A stretch of DNA of 6,447 nucleotides. It comes from SURF-24 sp964537965 (lineage in GTDB: Bacteria > Bacteroidota > Ignavibacteria > Ignavibacteriales > SURF-24). Each line of letters begins with the position of its first letter. Position 1 is the first letter of the stretch. A model generated the notes under the pieces. The model did no database searches and had not been told where the DNA came from. It worked only from the letters and a program-made list of their open reading frames with translations. The stretch spans positions 1-6,447 of the forward strand of contig CAZIDB010000256.1 of the NCBI GenBank assembly GCA_964537965.1. The letters are read 5' to 3'. The position numbers were made by a program, and so were the translations under genes. Below are positions 1-5,589 of the stretch, piece after piece.

Positions 1-862
1 TTATTTTTCTTACAAGGACTTCTATTTCGTGCAACCAGTGGTCTTTTGAAACAGAGTCTAGTATAACTTGATTTTTATCTTGATCTTTTTCAAAAAGGCA
101 AATCTCTGCTAAATATAGGGAAGGCCTTGGATCTTCTAGGTATCTTTTAGATAGATTAGTATAAATTATTTTTGCTTCCTGTACGCGTTCTGTTTTTTGT
201 AAACACCTTCCTTTTAGTAATTCATATTCATATTCGAGTTGTTCATCTCCTAAAGTGTCTATTATATTTGATATTTCAGAGTGTAGCTTTAAAGCATAAT
301 TACCATATTCTTTATCAAGGGCAATCTCAATTCTTTTTATATACTCATAAGCATTTTCAATGGCAGTTCTGGAATCAATGTGAAAACCAAGATTTAATAT
401 TTCTGCACTATCCAATGTGAAAAAAGTTTCTTCAAGTTTTTTTGAATTAAAAATTTCAAATGCAATATTAGGATTATCCTTTTCAAGATCGGTGATTGCC
501 AACTCCAATTTTTGGGTTGAACCAATGTTTTTATCATTATAGACAAAACAATATTTCTTAATCTCTGAAATTTGTGTCCAGTTTTTCTTGAGTTTATGAA
601 AATCTTCGGTCAATTTTTTGGCTGCTTCTGCTTCTTTAATTGCAGGAGTATCTGGTGAATAAACTTGAAAATAAATCCCTAGCCTTTTTACATAACCATC
701 ATTACCTCCATCACCTTCTTTACCATAAGGTTTTATTTTTTGAAAATCTGTAAATGCTTTCGACATTATATTTTCAAAAAAACTCTGAAATTCAGTTCCA
801 TTTTTATTGTGAATATTATTCCAGAATTGTAGAGAAAGATAATTCTTATCGAATGGTGTCAT
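1..862 (-). CDS. REase-like (Mrr-type motif) N-terminal domain with TPR-like helical region, truncated at left edge
   Basis: The frame is open from ATG at 862 to the window edge, giving 287 visible residues and no stop. An in-frame TAA lies two codons before this ATG, so the start is well bounded; a weak AAGAGA lies 9 nt upstream of it. Residues 28-70 hold an alpha-helix (FFENIMSKAF), then GDGGNDGY (50-57) and FQVYSP (65-70). This resembles the D...(E/Q)xK core of Mrr-like restriction-endonuclease folds, with Asp55 and Gln66 as candidate active-site residues. Tyr68 sits where the usual Lys would be, so catalysis is uncertain. Residues about 165-287 are helical and TPR-like (for example YELLKGRCLQKTERVQEAKIIY), which suggests partner binding. 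I infer a nucleic-acid-related or conflict-system protein; no family name is certain. It lies 105 bp downstream of the 137-residue gene, on the same strand. Confidence 0.75.
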   Translation of the reverse strand, partial: MTPFDKNYLSLQFWNNIHNKNGTEFQSFFENIMSKAFTDFQKIKPYGKEGDGGNDGYVKRLGIYFQVYSPDTPAIKEAEAAKKLTEDFHKLKKNWTQISEIKKYCFVYNDKNIGSTQKLELAITDLEKDNPNIAFEIFNSKKLEETFFTLDSAEILNLGFHIDSRTAIENAYEYIKRIEIALDKEYGNYALKLHSEISNIIDTLGDEQLEYEYELLKGRCLQKTERVQEAKIIYTNLSKRYLEDPRPSLYLAEICLFEKDQDKNQVILDSVSKDHWLHEIEVLVRKI

Positions 863-967
863 GTATTAAAATCTCTTAAGAATATTACTGTAATTTGAGT
901 AAGTATATACCTCTAACTTATTCGGAATGAATTCATCATTCATATTATCTATTTAAAAAAATCCCGT

Positions 968-1381
968 TCAGTTCTTTGCGAACTTTAATGATACTTTGGG
1001 CGGTATGCTTAGGTTTACGGATATTGTTGTAAACAAAAGGTCGCCCATCTTTAACTTGTTATGGAATTCATCTGCCATAACCAAAGTTTTAACAATTGTC
1101 TGAAGCAGGTCTTTATCTTTGTCTGCTTCCATTATTTTATCAATTTCTTCTTTTGAAATATTTTCAAACTTTTCAAACTGAAGATTAATTCCAGGCGGTA
1201 AAGCCATTTCAATATCAACACCTTTTAACCTGTAGCCTGTTTTAGCCACAATCGGAAGAATCTCACTTAAGCCGTTGATATAGCTTATTGATTTTTCCTT
1301 CCCTTCTTCCTTCAGATCACCAATATATTCCGTTACTCCTGAAACCTTTCCCTTCAGGTCATCCTTAATTTTACTTAACAT
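968..1381 (-). CDS. Hypothetical protein, 137 aa, with internal PPxxxLxF repeat
   Basis: I do not recognise this family. The ATG at 1381 has a good ribosome binding site (AAGGA, 9 nt upstream), which supports a real gene. The product is small and charged, with no signal peptide or membrane segment. Residues 1-45 are Lys/Glu-rich and probably helical. Residues 55-69 (VDIEMALPPGINLQF) and 120-134 (ISVNLSIPPKVSLKF) align without gaps: PP, L and F are identical and most other positions are conservative. This points to a duplicated beta-strand unit, one copy at the very C-terminus. Between them, residues about 75-110 look helical (KEEIDKIMEADKDKDLLQTIVKTLVMADEF). A soluble two-repeat fold is an inference. 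It lies between aqpZ, whose terminator separates them, and the REase-like gene, 105 bp downstream and possibly co-transcribed. Confidence 0.75.
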   Translation of the reverse strand: MLSKIKDDLKGKVSGVTEYIGDLKEEGKEKSISYINGLSEILPIVAKTGYRLKGVDIEMALPPGINLQFEKFENISKEEIDKIMEADKDKDLLQTIVKTLVMADEFHNKLKMGDLLFTTISVNLSIPPKVSLKFAKN

Positions 1382-1418
1382 TGAAAATTATCCTTATTAA
1401 AATTGTTTACTATCTGAT

Positions 1419-1450
1419 GTTTTAAAAGACTTAAAACATTTGTGACAAAT
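1419..1450. promoter_or_regulatory. Two adjacent dyads, possible operator
   Basis: GTTTTAA (1419-1425) and TTAAAAC (1431-1437) are perfect 7-bp inverted repeats around a 5-nt spacer. Immediately beside them ATTTGTGACAAAT (1438-1450) is a perfect 6-bp dyad about a central G. They sit 38-69 nt upstream of the 137-residue gene's start and overlap its promoter candidate. A repressor site is an inference; AT-rich DNA produces such dyads by chance. Confidence 0.25.
1420..1448 (-). promoter_or_regulatory. Weak sigma70-like promoter candidate for the 137-aa gene
   Basis: On the minus strand TTGTCA (1443-1448) is followed after exactly 17 nt by TTAAAA (1420-1425). The -35 matches consensus at 5 of 6 positions, the -10 at only 3 of 6. 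Both boxes fall within the two dyads at 1419-1450, and the leader to the ATG at 1381 would be about 30 nt. Confidence 0.25.
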
Positions 1451-1480
1451 TTATGGAATTACCTGTAAACACAAAACACT

Positions 1481-1514
1481 TAATAAAAGCGGGCACCTGT
1501 TTTTCAGATGCCGC
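1481..1514 (-). terminator. Rho-independent terminator of aqpZ
   Basis: Read on the minus strand, GCGGCATCTG (1514-1505), loop AAAAA, CAGGTGCCCGC (1499-1489) forms a GC-rich stem with one bulged base and one mismatch. TTTTATTA follows directly (1488-1481). It begins 35 nt past the aqpZ stop codon, the usual placement for an intrinsic terminator, and insulates the 137-residue gene downstream. Confidence 0.75.
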
Positions 1515-1548
1515 GATTATAATAAACTTAATACGTGTCTAAACTACA

Positions 1549-2241
1549 TTAACTATTTTCTGATGCGATTAAATATTTGTAAATAACCGCACCAATTATT
1601 CCACCGATTATCGGGGCAACCCAGAATAACCATAATTGAGCTATCGCCCAGTCGCCCACAAAAATAGCAACGCCTGTACTTCTGGCAGGATTAACAGAAG
1701 TATTAGTAACAGGAATGCTTATTAGATGAATTAATGTAAGGCATAAACCAATTGCAATTGGAGCAAACCCTTGCGGTGCCCGTTTGTCAGTTGCACCCAT
1801 AATAACCAGCAAAAACATCATGGTCATAACAACTTCAGTAACAAACGCTGCTAATAGGGAATATCCACCCGGAGAGTGAATATCATAACCATTGGAAGCA
1901 AATCCAGAAGAAACATCAAAGCCGGCTTTGCCTGCAGCAATAATATAAAGAACACCACCAGCGAGAATTGCACCTAAAACCTGGGAAATAATGTAAGGAA
2001 CAAGTTCCTTTGCAGGAAACCGACCACCAGCCCAAAGCCCGATAGAAATAGCAGGATTTAAATGACAACCCGAAATATGTCCAATCGCAAAAGCCATTGT
2101 AAGAACTGTTAATCCAAATGCCAAAGCTACCCCAAGCAATCCAATACCAACTTCAGGAAATGCTGCTGCTAAAACCGCACTTCCGCATCCTCCTAATACC
2201 AACCAGAATGTTCCGAAAAATTCAGCAACGTACTTTTTCAT
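1549..2241 (-). CDS. aqpZ: Aquaporin Z, water channel
   Basis: This inner-membrane MIP-family channel conducts water across the cytoplasmic membrane. The product is 230 residues, against 231 in E. coli AqpZ. Both pore-forming half-helix signatures are present: NPA at 62-64 (GCHLNPAIS) and NPAR at 184-187 (TSVNPARST). The aromatic/Arg selectivity filter can be assigned as Phe42, His172, Thr181 and Arg187, the water-selective set known from E. coli AqpZ; a glycerol facilitator would differ at the His and Thr positions. Six hydrophobic spans are visible in the usual 3+3 inverted repeat. The start at 2241 is fixed by AAGGAG about 6 nt upstream. It is divergent from the FKBP gene and appears monocistronic, with its own terminator downstream. 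Similarity to E. coli AqpZ, judged from memory, is very high along the whole length. Confidence 0.97.
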   Translation of the reverse strand: MKKYVAEFFGTFWLVLGGCGSAVLAAAFPEVGIGLLGVALAFGLTVLTMAFAIGHISGCHLNPAISIGLWAGGRFPAKELVPYIISQVLGAILAGGVLYIIAAGKAGFDVSSGFASNGYDIHSPGGYSLLAAFVTEVVMTMMFLLVIMGATDKRAPQGFAPIAIGLCLTLIHLISIPVTNTSVNPARSTGVAIFVGDWAIAQLWLFWVAPIIGGIIGAVIYKYLIASENS

Positions 2242-2555
2242 ACTATTCTCCTTGTTATTTGAAGATTAAATTTTATACGAGGAATATATGTTTTTTCATG
2301 CTTTCAAGCCATCTGACTTTCAGGAAAAAGAATAATCGCACAATTTTAATGGGAAGAGTCTTATCATTTATTTTACAAATAGTTGAAATATGTCGTAAGA
2401 AACATCAATTAAAAATCCGGCAGCTATATATTTTTCGAAAATTGAATTGTTGATGATATAAATAAAGCTCATAATCAAACAAAATATTTTTCACTTTACT
2501 TTCCACTGATTCAGAGTTACTTTTTAATTAATAAAAACTAAAAAAAAGGACAAAT
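2242..2555. other. Divergent intergenic region between aqpZ and the FKBP gene
   Basis: These 314 bp are AT-rich and hold the 5' regions of two divergent genes. At the left end is the aqpZ ribosome binding site (AAGGAG on the minus strand, about 2247-2252). At the right end AAAGGA lies 6 nt before the FKBP start. A perfect 10-bp palindrome, TTTTCGAAAA, lies at 2432-2441. An open frame running out of aqpZ antisense into this region has no ribosome binding site or recognisable product. I see no convincing small gene, RNA or terminator here. Confidence 0.6.
2447..2475 (+). promoter_or_regulatory. Candidate promoter for the FKBP gene
   Basis: TTGTTG (2447-2452) and CATAAT (2470-2475) are separated by exactly 17 nt. 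The -10 box matches consensus at 5 of 6 positions, the -35 at 3 of 6. The leader would be about 75 nt. The match is weak and the region is AT-rich, so chance is a real alternative. Confidence 0.25.
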
Positions 2556-2984
2556 ATGGCTCAGGCAAAAATTGGTGATAAAGTAAAAATACATTATATA
2601 GGCAGATTAGATTCAGGAGAAATCTTTGATACTTCAAAAGATAGAGAACCTCTGGAATTCAAGATTGGTGATAAAAGTATGATTCCCGGTTTTGAAAATG
2701 CAGTAATTGGAATGAACTTAGGCGAAACCAAAATAGAAAAAATCCCTTCAAAAGATGCTTACGGTGAACACCAGGAACAATTAGTTTTTACAATGGATAA
2801 AGAAAGTTTACCGGATGATTTAAATGTTGAAGTTGGAAATGAACTTGATATGCATGGTAAAAATGGCGAATGTATTCCTGTCCTCGTAACTGATTTAACA
2901 GAAGATAGTATAACATTGGACGCAAATCATCCGCTTGCAGGTAAAGATTTGATTTTTGAAATAGAGTTAGTGGAAATTTCTTAG
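2556..2984 (+). CDS. SlyD-like FKBP-type peptidyl-prolyl cis-trans isomerase
   Basis: This cytoplasmic enzyme catalyses cis-trans isomerisation of peptide bonds before proline and, in the SlyD class, also acts as a chaperone. The 142-residue product starts with the FKBP strand KVKIHYIGRL, then GEIFDTS (21-27), PLEFKIG (32-38), the IPGFENAVIGM segment (43-53) and AYGEH (68-72). Likely pocket residues are Tyr14, Phe24, Asp25, Ile43, Phe46, Tyr69 and Phe134. An insert-in-flap chaperone domain spans about 71-121, and the SlyD hallmark DANHPLAGKDLIFEIE is at 122-137. The His/Cys-rich metal-binding tail of E. coli SlyD (about 196 residues) is absent, as in many short homologues. There is no signal peptide. 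AAAGGA lies 6 nt before the ATG. It is the only plus-strand gene here, and a palindromic element follows its stop. Confidence 0.95.
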   Translation: MAQAKIGDKVKIHYIGRLDSGEIFDTSKDREPLEFKIGDKSMIPGFENAVIGMNLGETKIEKIPSKDAYGEHQEQLVFTMDKESLPDDLNVEVGNELDMHGKNGECIPVLVTDLTEDSITLDANHPLAGKDLIFEIELVEIS

Positions 2985-3012
2985 CCCATCCCTCCAAATG
3001 AGTCTGTAGACA

Positions 3013-3145
3013 AGGGGCTGTCTAAAAAGTAAGATTGTCATCACGAGCAAAGCGAAGTGATCTCATTTTTAATGTTAATGGAATAGATTGCTTCGTCGTT
3101 ATACTCCTCGCAATGACAGCTACACTACTTTTTAGTCAGTCCCCT
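3013..3145. repeat. 133-bp imperfect palindromic MITE/REP-like element
   Basis: The outer arms AGGGGCTGTCTAAAAAGTA (3013-3031) and its complement at 3126-3145 match at 18 of 19 positions plus one extra base. Inside, TGTCATCACGAG (3036-3047) pairs at 10 of 12 positions with CTCGCAATGACA (3107-3118). Further in, CGAAGTGATCTCATT pairs imperfectly with AATAGATTGCTTCG, leaving a short AT-rich loop near 3068-3080. The core resembles the dispersed 'GTCATTGCGAGGAGCGAAGCGACGAAGCAATCT' type of repeat known from many genomes. The outer arms resemble insertion-sequence ends (GGG-CTGTCTAAAAAGT), so a non-autonomous element is plausible. No ORF or clear target-site duplication was found. CTTTTT follows the right arm at 3146-3151, so on the plus strand it may also terminate the FKBP transcript, whose stop is 28 nt upstream. 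Confidence 0.8.
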
Positions 3146-3223
3146 CTTTTTAAATTCTATTTTAATTAAATAGGATTGATAAACTCAAAGATATGTTAGA
3201 GTCATTTGTATTAATACTTACTT

Positions 3224-4248
3224 TCAGAAATCAACATTGAAACCAATTCCGAATTCGTCTTCACGTTCATAGAAATACTCATTAAATCTTTTCTGTCCCG
3301 AGTAATATTCAGTATAAAGAATAATTCCTTTAGCTGACCAATCACCAAATTTTAATCCTGCCATCAGANNNNNNNNNNNNNNNNNNNNNNNNNNNNNNNN
3401 NNNNNNNNNNNNNNNNNNNNNNNNNNNNNNNNNNNNNNNNNNNNNNNNNNNNNNNNNNNNNNNNNNNNATAAAGAATAATTCCTTTAGCTGACCAATCAC
3501 CAAATTTTAATCCTGCCATCAGACTTGAATTTCCATTATACTTTCTCCCGCCGTTAAGATGAAAATTATATGCAAAGAAAAGATTTGTCCTTTGTTCAAA
3601 TGTTTTACCAATTAAATCCGGCAGAACAAATTCTCCACCAACAATCAAATTCCACCGGCGTAAAAAATACGGGCGAACAAGAGTTGAATAAGAAGGACCG
3701 GTATAGATTCTTGAATGAGTATTTTCACTATTTAATTCATAGGCAAAAAGAAGCTCACCGAAATCTCTTGTAAACGGCATTGGAGTATCATCATCAATCC
3801 ATTTATTTGTTGCAATATTAAAATGACCATCCACAAGATGAGCGCTGTTATGTAGCACTCTGAAGCGGATAAAGAATTTATCTTTTAAGTAAGATTTTGA
3901 AAAGATAACATTACCGCCAAACAAACCATCAAGGGCATCAATCTGAAGACGGTTACCTGCAAAGCTTGTAGATAAAGCATAGGCAAAGAAATCAATTCCC
4001 ATTGTTACATTAATCTTTTCAGAAATGATTTTGAATTCAAGCAAATCAACAGAATTGCCCACATCCACTTTTAGATTTGCAGTTGACGGATAATACATAA
4101 CTCCAAGTTTTGGTTCCTGGTAGTCTGCCTTTAGAACCTGGAAATGCCTTCCTTCCGGTAAGAATGTAAAATTATAATCGACCTGACTATAAATAACGAT
4201 TGGAAGTAAGAGTAAATAAAAAGCGGGCTGTAAATATTTTCTAATCAT
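3224..4248 (-). CDS. DUF1207-type outer-membrane protein, interrupted by an assembly gap artefact
   Basis: The start at 4248 gives a signal peptide: basic MIRK, a hydrophobic stretch to about residue 20, and likely cleavage near YS-Q. The mature start FTFLPEGRHFQVLKADYQEP resembles DUF1207. Residues 1-260 are continuous to 3469, where a 55-bp repeat and 100 Ns break the frame. Removing one repeat copy and the Ns (155 nt, not a multiple of 3) joins Tyr260 to a 29-residue tail, TEYYSGQKRFNE...GIGFNVDF, ending at TGA 3224-3226. The total is 289 residues. The restored tail has the GQ..F...GIGF pattern expected at the end of this family and a terminal Phe, the outer-membrane beta-barrel signal. 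The function is unknown. No ribosome binding site is visible; TATACT on the minus strand at 4290-4295 is a possible -10. The gene follows the exonuclease by 66 nt. Confidence 0.85.
3314..3368. repeat. Left copy of 55-bp duplicated contig end
   Basis: The 55 bases before the N run are identical to the 55 bases after it (3469-3523), from ATAAAGAATAATTCC to CTGCCATCAGA. Both copies encode the same residues of the DUF1207 protein, and only the merged version gives an intact C-terminus. This is an unmerged overlap between two contigs, not a biological repeat. Confidence 0.95.
3369..3468. other. Assembly gap of exactly 100 N
   Basis: One hundred Ns, the conventional placeholder for a gap of unknown size. 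The flanking 55-bp duplication implies a true gap length of minus 55: the contigs overlap and no sequence is missing. Confidence 0.95.
3469..3523. repeat. Right copy of 55-bp duplicated contig end
   Basis: Exact copy of 3314-3368. On the minus strand it encodes the end of the uninterrupted part of the DUF1207 protein (MAGLKFGDWSAKGIILY). The real reading continues into the sequence left of 3314. Confidence 0.95.
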
Positions 4249-4314
4249 TTTATAATTGAATTTTTCTTGCTTAGAAAAATAACGATAGCAGTATAAAGTA
4301 GGAAATGAGTGGTA

Positions 4315-5010
4315 TTAATTTTCAAAGTTCAGGTACTCGTTCCAAATCTGGTAAAGCTTATATGTAGCGGTTACATCATTTCCGCAATATTCAGCTACCT
4401 CTTTTATTCGCCCGGCTTCATAAAGGTTCTTAACTTCCATACCGGAGACTTCTTTACTCTTTGGGGATTTAACTCCAAACGAATAACAATAAAAATCCAG
4501 GTTAAATTTTCTTGTAATACCATAGAATGTAAACTGTTCAAGCAAATCCACATGTTTTTTGGAATCGTACCTGTAACCAATAAAATTTTTAGATGGTTTT
4601 ATTTTAAGCATTGCAGAACGCATCATAAGGAAAGGAATATCGAAGTTTCTTCCATTGAATGTAATTACCTGGTCAATCTTATCTGCTATTTCCCAGAATC
4701 TCTTAATCATATTTTCTTCTGACATTCCTTTATAGGTTGCAGGTTTTTCTTCTGCATTCCATTCCTCTTCTTTCTCGCTTTCATAATAAACATGAACTTT
4801 TTCATTTGTTACATCGTACATACCGATTGCCACAACTTTAGCAGTTAAAGGATACAGACTTAAAAATCTTTCTGCATCTTCCGCTTTTTGATCTCTGATT
4901 GTCTGGTCGGTTTCTTTTAGAGCATCTCTCAGCAAATATTCCTGCTGGCTTTCAGAAAGGTCAGACATTTTACATCCAACAGTTTCAATGTCAAAAACTA
5001 TTTTTCTCAT
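4315..5010 (-). CDS. PolB-type DEDDy 3'-5' exonuclease (predicted)
   Basis: The 231-residue product belongs to the DnaQ-like superfamily, in the stand-alone group related to DNA polymerase B proofreading domains (DNA_pol_B_exo2 type). All motifs are visible: ExoI FDIET with Asp7 and Glu9; ExoII TFNGRNFDIPFL with Asp124; ExoIII YCGNDVTATYKLY with Tyr208 and Asp212, the YxxxD form that defines DEDDy enzymes. A further HVDL occurs at 153-156. The complete metal-binding set predicts removal of 3'-terminal nucleotides from DNA or RNA; the substrate is unknown. No polymerase domain is fused. The start at 5010 is 1 nt after the stop of the DUF2442 gene (TAA-A-ATG), and no strong ribosome binding site precedes it, so translational coupling is likely. 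It appears to be the third gene of a unit with DUF4160 and DUF2442. Confidence 0.92.
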   Translation of the reverse strand: MRKIVFDIETVGCKMSDLSESQQEYLLRDALKETDQTIRDQKAEDAERFLSLYPLTAKVVAIGMYDVTNEKVHVYYESEKEEEWNAEEKPATYKGMSEENMIKRFWEIADKIDQVITFNGRNFDIPFLMMRSAMLKIKPSKNFIGYRYDSKKHVDLLEQFTFYGITRKFNLDFYCYSFGVKSPKSKEVSGMEVKNLYEAGRIKEVAEYCGNDVTATYKLYQIWNEYLNFEN

Positions 5011-5011
5011 T

Positions 5012-5293
5012 TTATGCTGCCGTTAATGATTCCGGATTTTGTTTATTAGTTGTATCACCAAAGCCATGTAATAAATTATTCACATCTATATCTTCCTCAA
5101 GTTCTTCCCAGTGAATACCATTGCCACCACCGCTGATAATAAAGTTTTTACGTTGTTCATCGGTACCATTTAACAAGCGGGGAAAAAACGGAAGCGGAAC
5201 ACTTAAAGTTCTGCCATCTGCCAACTCAATAATAAGGTTATCTTCCTTAAAATCTATTTTCTTTGCAAGATGACTATTTGCTAAAGTATTCAT
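5012..5293 (-). CDS. DUF2442 family protein
   Basis: The 93-residue product has the DUF2442 pattern: a strand pair DNLIIELADGRTLSVPL, then FFPRLLNGTDEQRKNF, and the signature GNGIHWEELEEDIDVNNLLHG. I chose the ATG at 5293 because AAAGGAG lies 5 nt upstream. An in-frame ATG at 5329 would add 12 residues not typical of the family and lacks that spacing. With this start the gene overlaps the end of the DUF4160 gene by 20 nt and ends 1 nt before the exonuclease start. DUF2442 is commonly found beside DUF4160, and the pair is often suspected to be toxin-antitoxin-like; which partner would be the antitoxin is not established. The function is an inference from that pairing only. Confidence 0.9.
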   Translation of the reverse strand: MNTLANSHLAKKIDFKEDNLIIELADGRTLSVPLPFFPRLLNGTDEQRKNFIISGGGNGIHWEELEEDIDVNNLLHGFGDTTNKQNPESLTAA

Positions 5294-5519
5294 TCCAACT
5301 CCTTTCGAAAAATTCCTTATTCTCTTCAATAACCTTTAAAATTTCCTTTAGCTCAGAAGTTATGAAGCCATAATTTTCAGCGAGTTTAATTGATGGAACC
5401 AACCAGATTTTTGCCAATGCTTCTCCTTTCCTTACATGAATATGAATTGGTTCTCTTGGAATTCTTTCGTTTGAAAAGAAGAAAAAACTATATCCTTTAT
5501 ATCTGAAAACTACAGGCAT
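5274..5519 (-). CDS. DUF4160 family protein
   Basis: The 81-residue product opens with MPVVFRYKGYSFFFFSNER and continues with REPIHIHVRKGEALAKIWL, the N-terminal aromatic stretch and HxHV motif of DUF4160. A helical C-terminus follows (ELKEILKVIEENKEFFERSW). The ATG at 5519 is the likely start; the codon before it is TTG and would add only one residue. AAAGG lies about 6 nt upstream. The gene is first in a unit with DUF2442 (20-nt overlap) and the exonuclease, and has its own promoter-like sequence. DUF4160 is a conserved partner of DUF2442, and the two-gene layout resembles a small toxin-antitoxin module. The biochemical activity is unknown to me, and the conserved His pair (His41, His43) is the only candidate functional site. 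Confidence 0.9.
   Translation of the reverse strand: MPVVFRYKGYSFFFFSNERIPREPIHIHVRKGEALAKIWLVPSIKLAENYGFITSELKEILKVIEENKEFFERSWNEYFSK
5299..5305 (-). promoter_or_regulatory. Ribosome binding site that fixes the DUF2442 start
   Basis: AAAGGAG on the minus strand lies 5 nt before the ATG at 5293, inside the 3' end of the DUF4160 gene. It favours this start over the ATG at 5329. Confidence 0.75.
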
Positions 5520-5545
5520 CAAATACCTTTTTAAGTTTCAAAAGA

Positions 5546-5574
5546 AAGATACAACTTTATTTTTAACTTGTAAA
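5546..5574 (-). promoter_or_regulatory. Promoter candidate for the DUF4160-DUF2442-exonuclease unit
   Basis: On the minus strand TTTACA (5569-5574, 5 of 6 to consensus) is separated by exactly 17 nt from TATCTT (5546-5551, 4 of 6). TATCTTTC is also one base from the Bacteroidota -7 element TAnnTTTG. The leader to the ATG at 5519 would be about 20 nt. It lies just past the threonine aldolase stop, in a 70-nt gap without a clear terminator, so read-through is also possible. Confidence 0.45.
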
Positions 5575-5589
5575 CGTATTATCCCTTCG

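Noticed and set aside
172..420. Plus-strand frame of 82 codons
   Set aside because: Antisense shadow of the continuous minus-strand REase-like/TPR gene; low-complexity hydrophobic translation.
902..907. TATACT as -10 box for the REase-like gene
   Set aside because: No acceptable -35 at 16-18 nt upstream on the minus strand; AT-rich chance match is likely.
2118..2453. Plus-strand frame of 111 codons running out of aqpZ
   Set aside because: It overlaps the N-terminal coding part of aqpZ and continues into AT-rich intergenic DNA, with no ribosome binding site or recognisable product.
2788..2997. Minus-strand frame opposite the FKBP gene
   Set aside because: The opposite strand has full SlyD/FKBP motifs, so this is a shadow.
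3314..3523. Two identical 55-bp sequences as a biological direct repeat
   Set aside because: They flank exactly 100 Ns and only the collapsed version yields an intact protein; this is an assembly overlap.
4261..4279. TTTTTC...GAAAAA hairpin after the exonuclease gene as a terminator
   Set aside because: The stem is only 6 bp of almost all A-T pairs, without a GC-rich base or clean T-tract.
4309..4722. Plus-strand frame of 137 codons
   Set aside because: It lies antisense to the exonuclease, whose full catalytic motif set is on the minus strand; no ribosome binding site or family resemblance.
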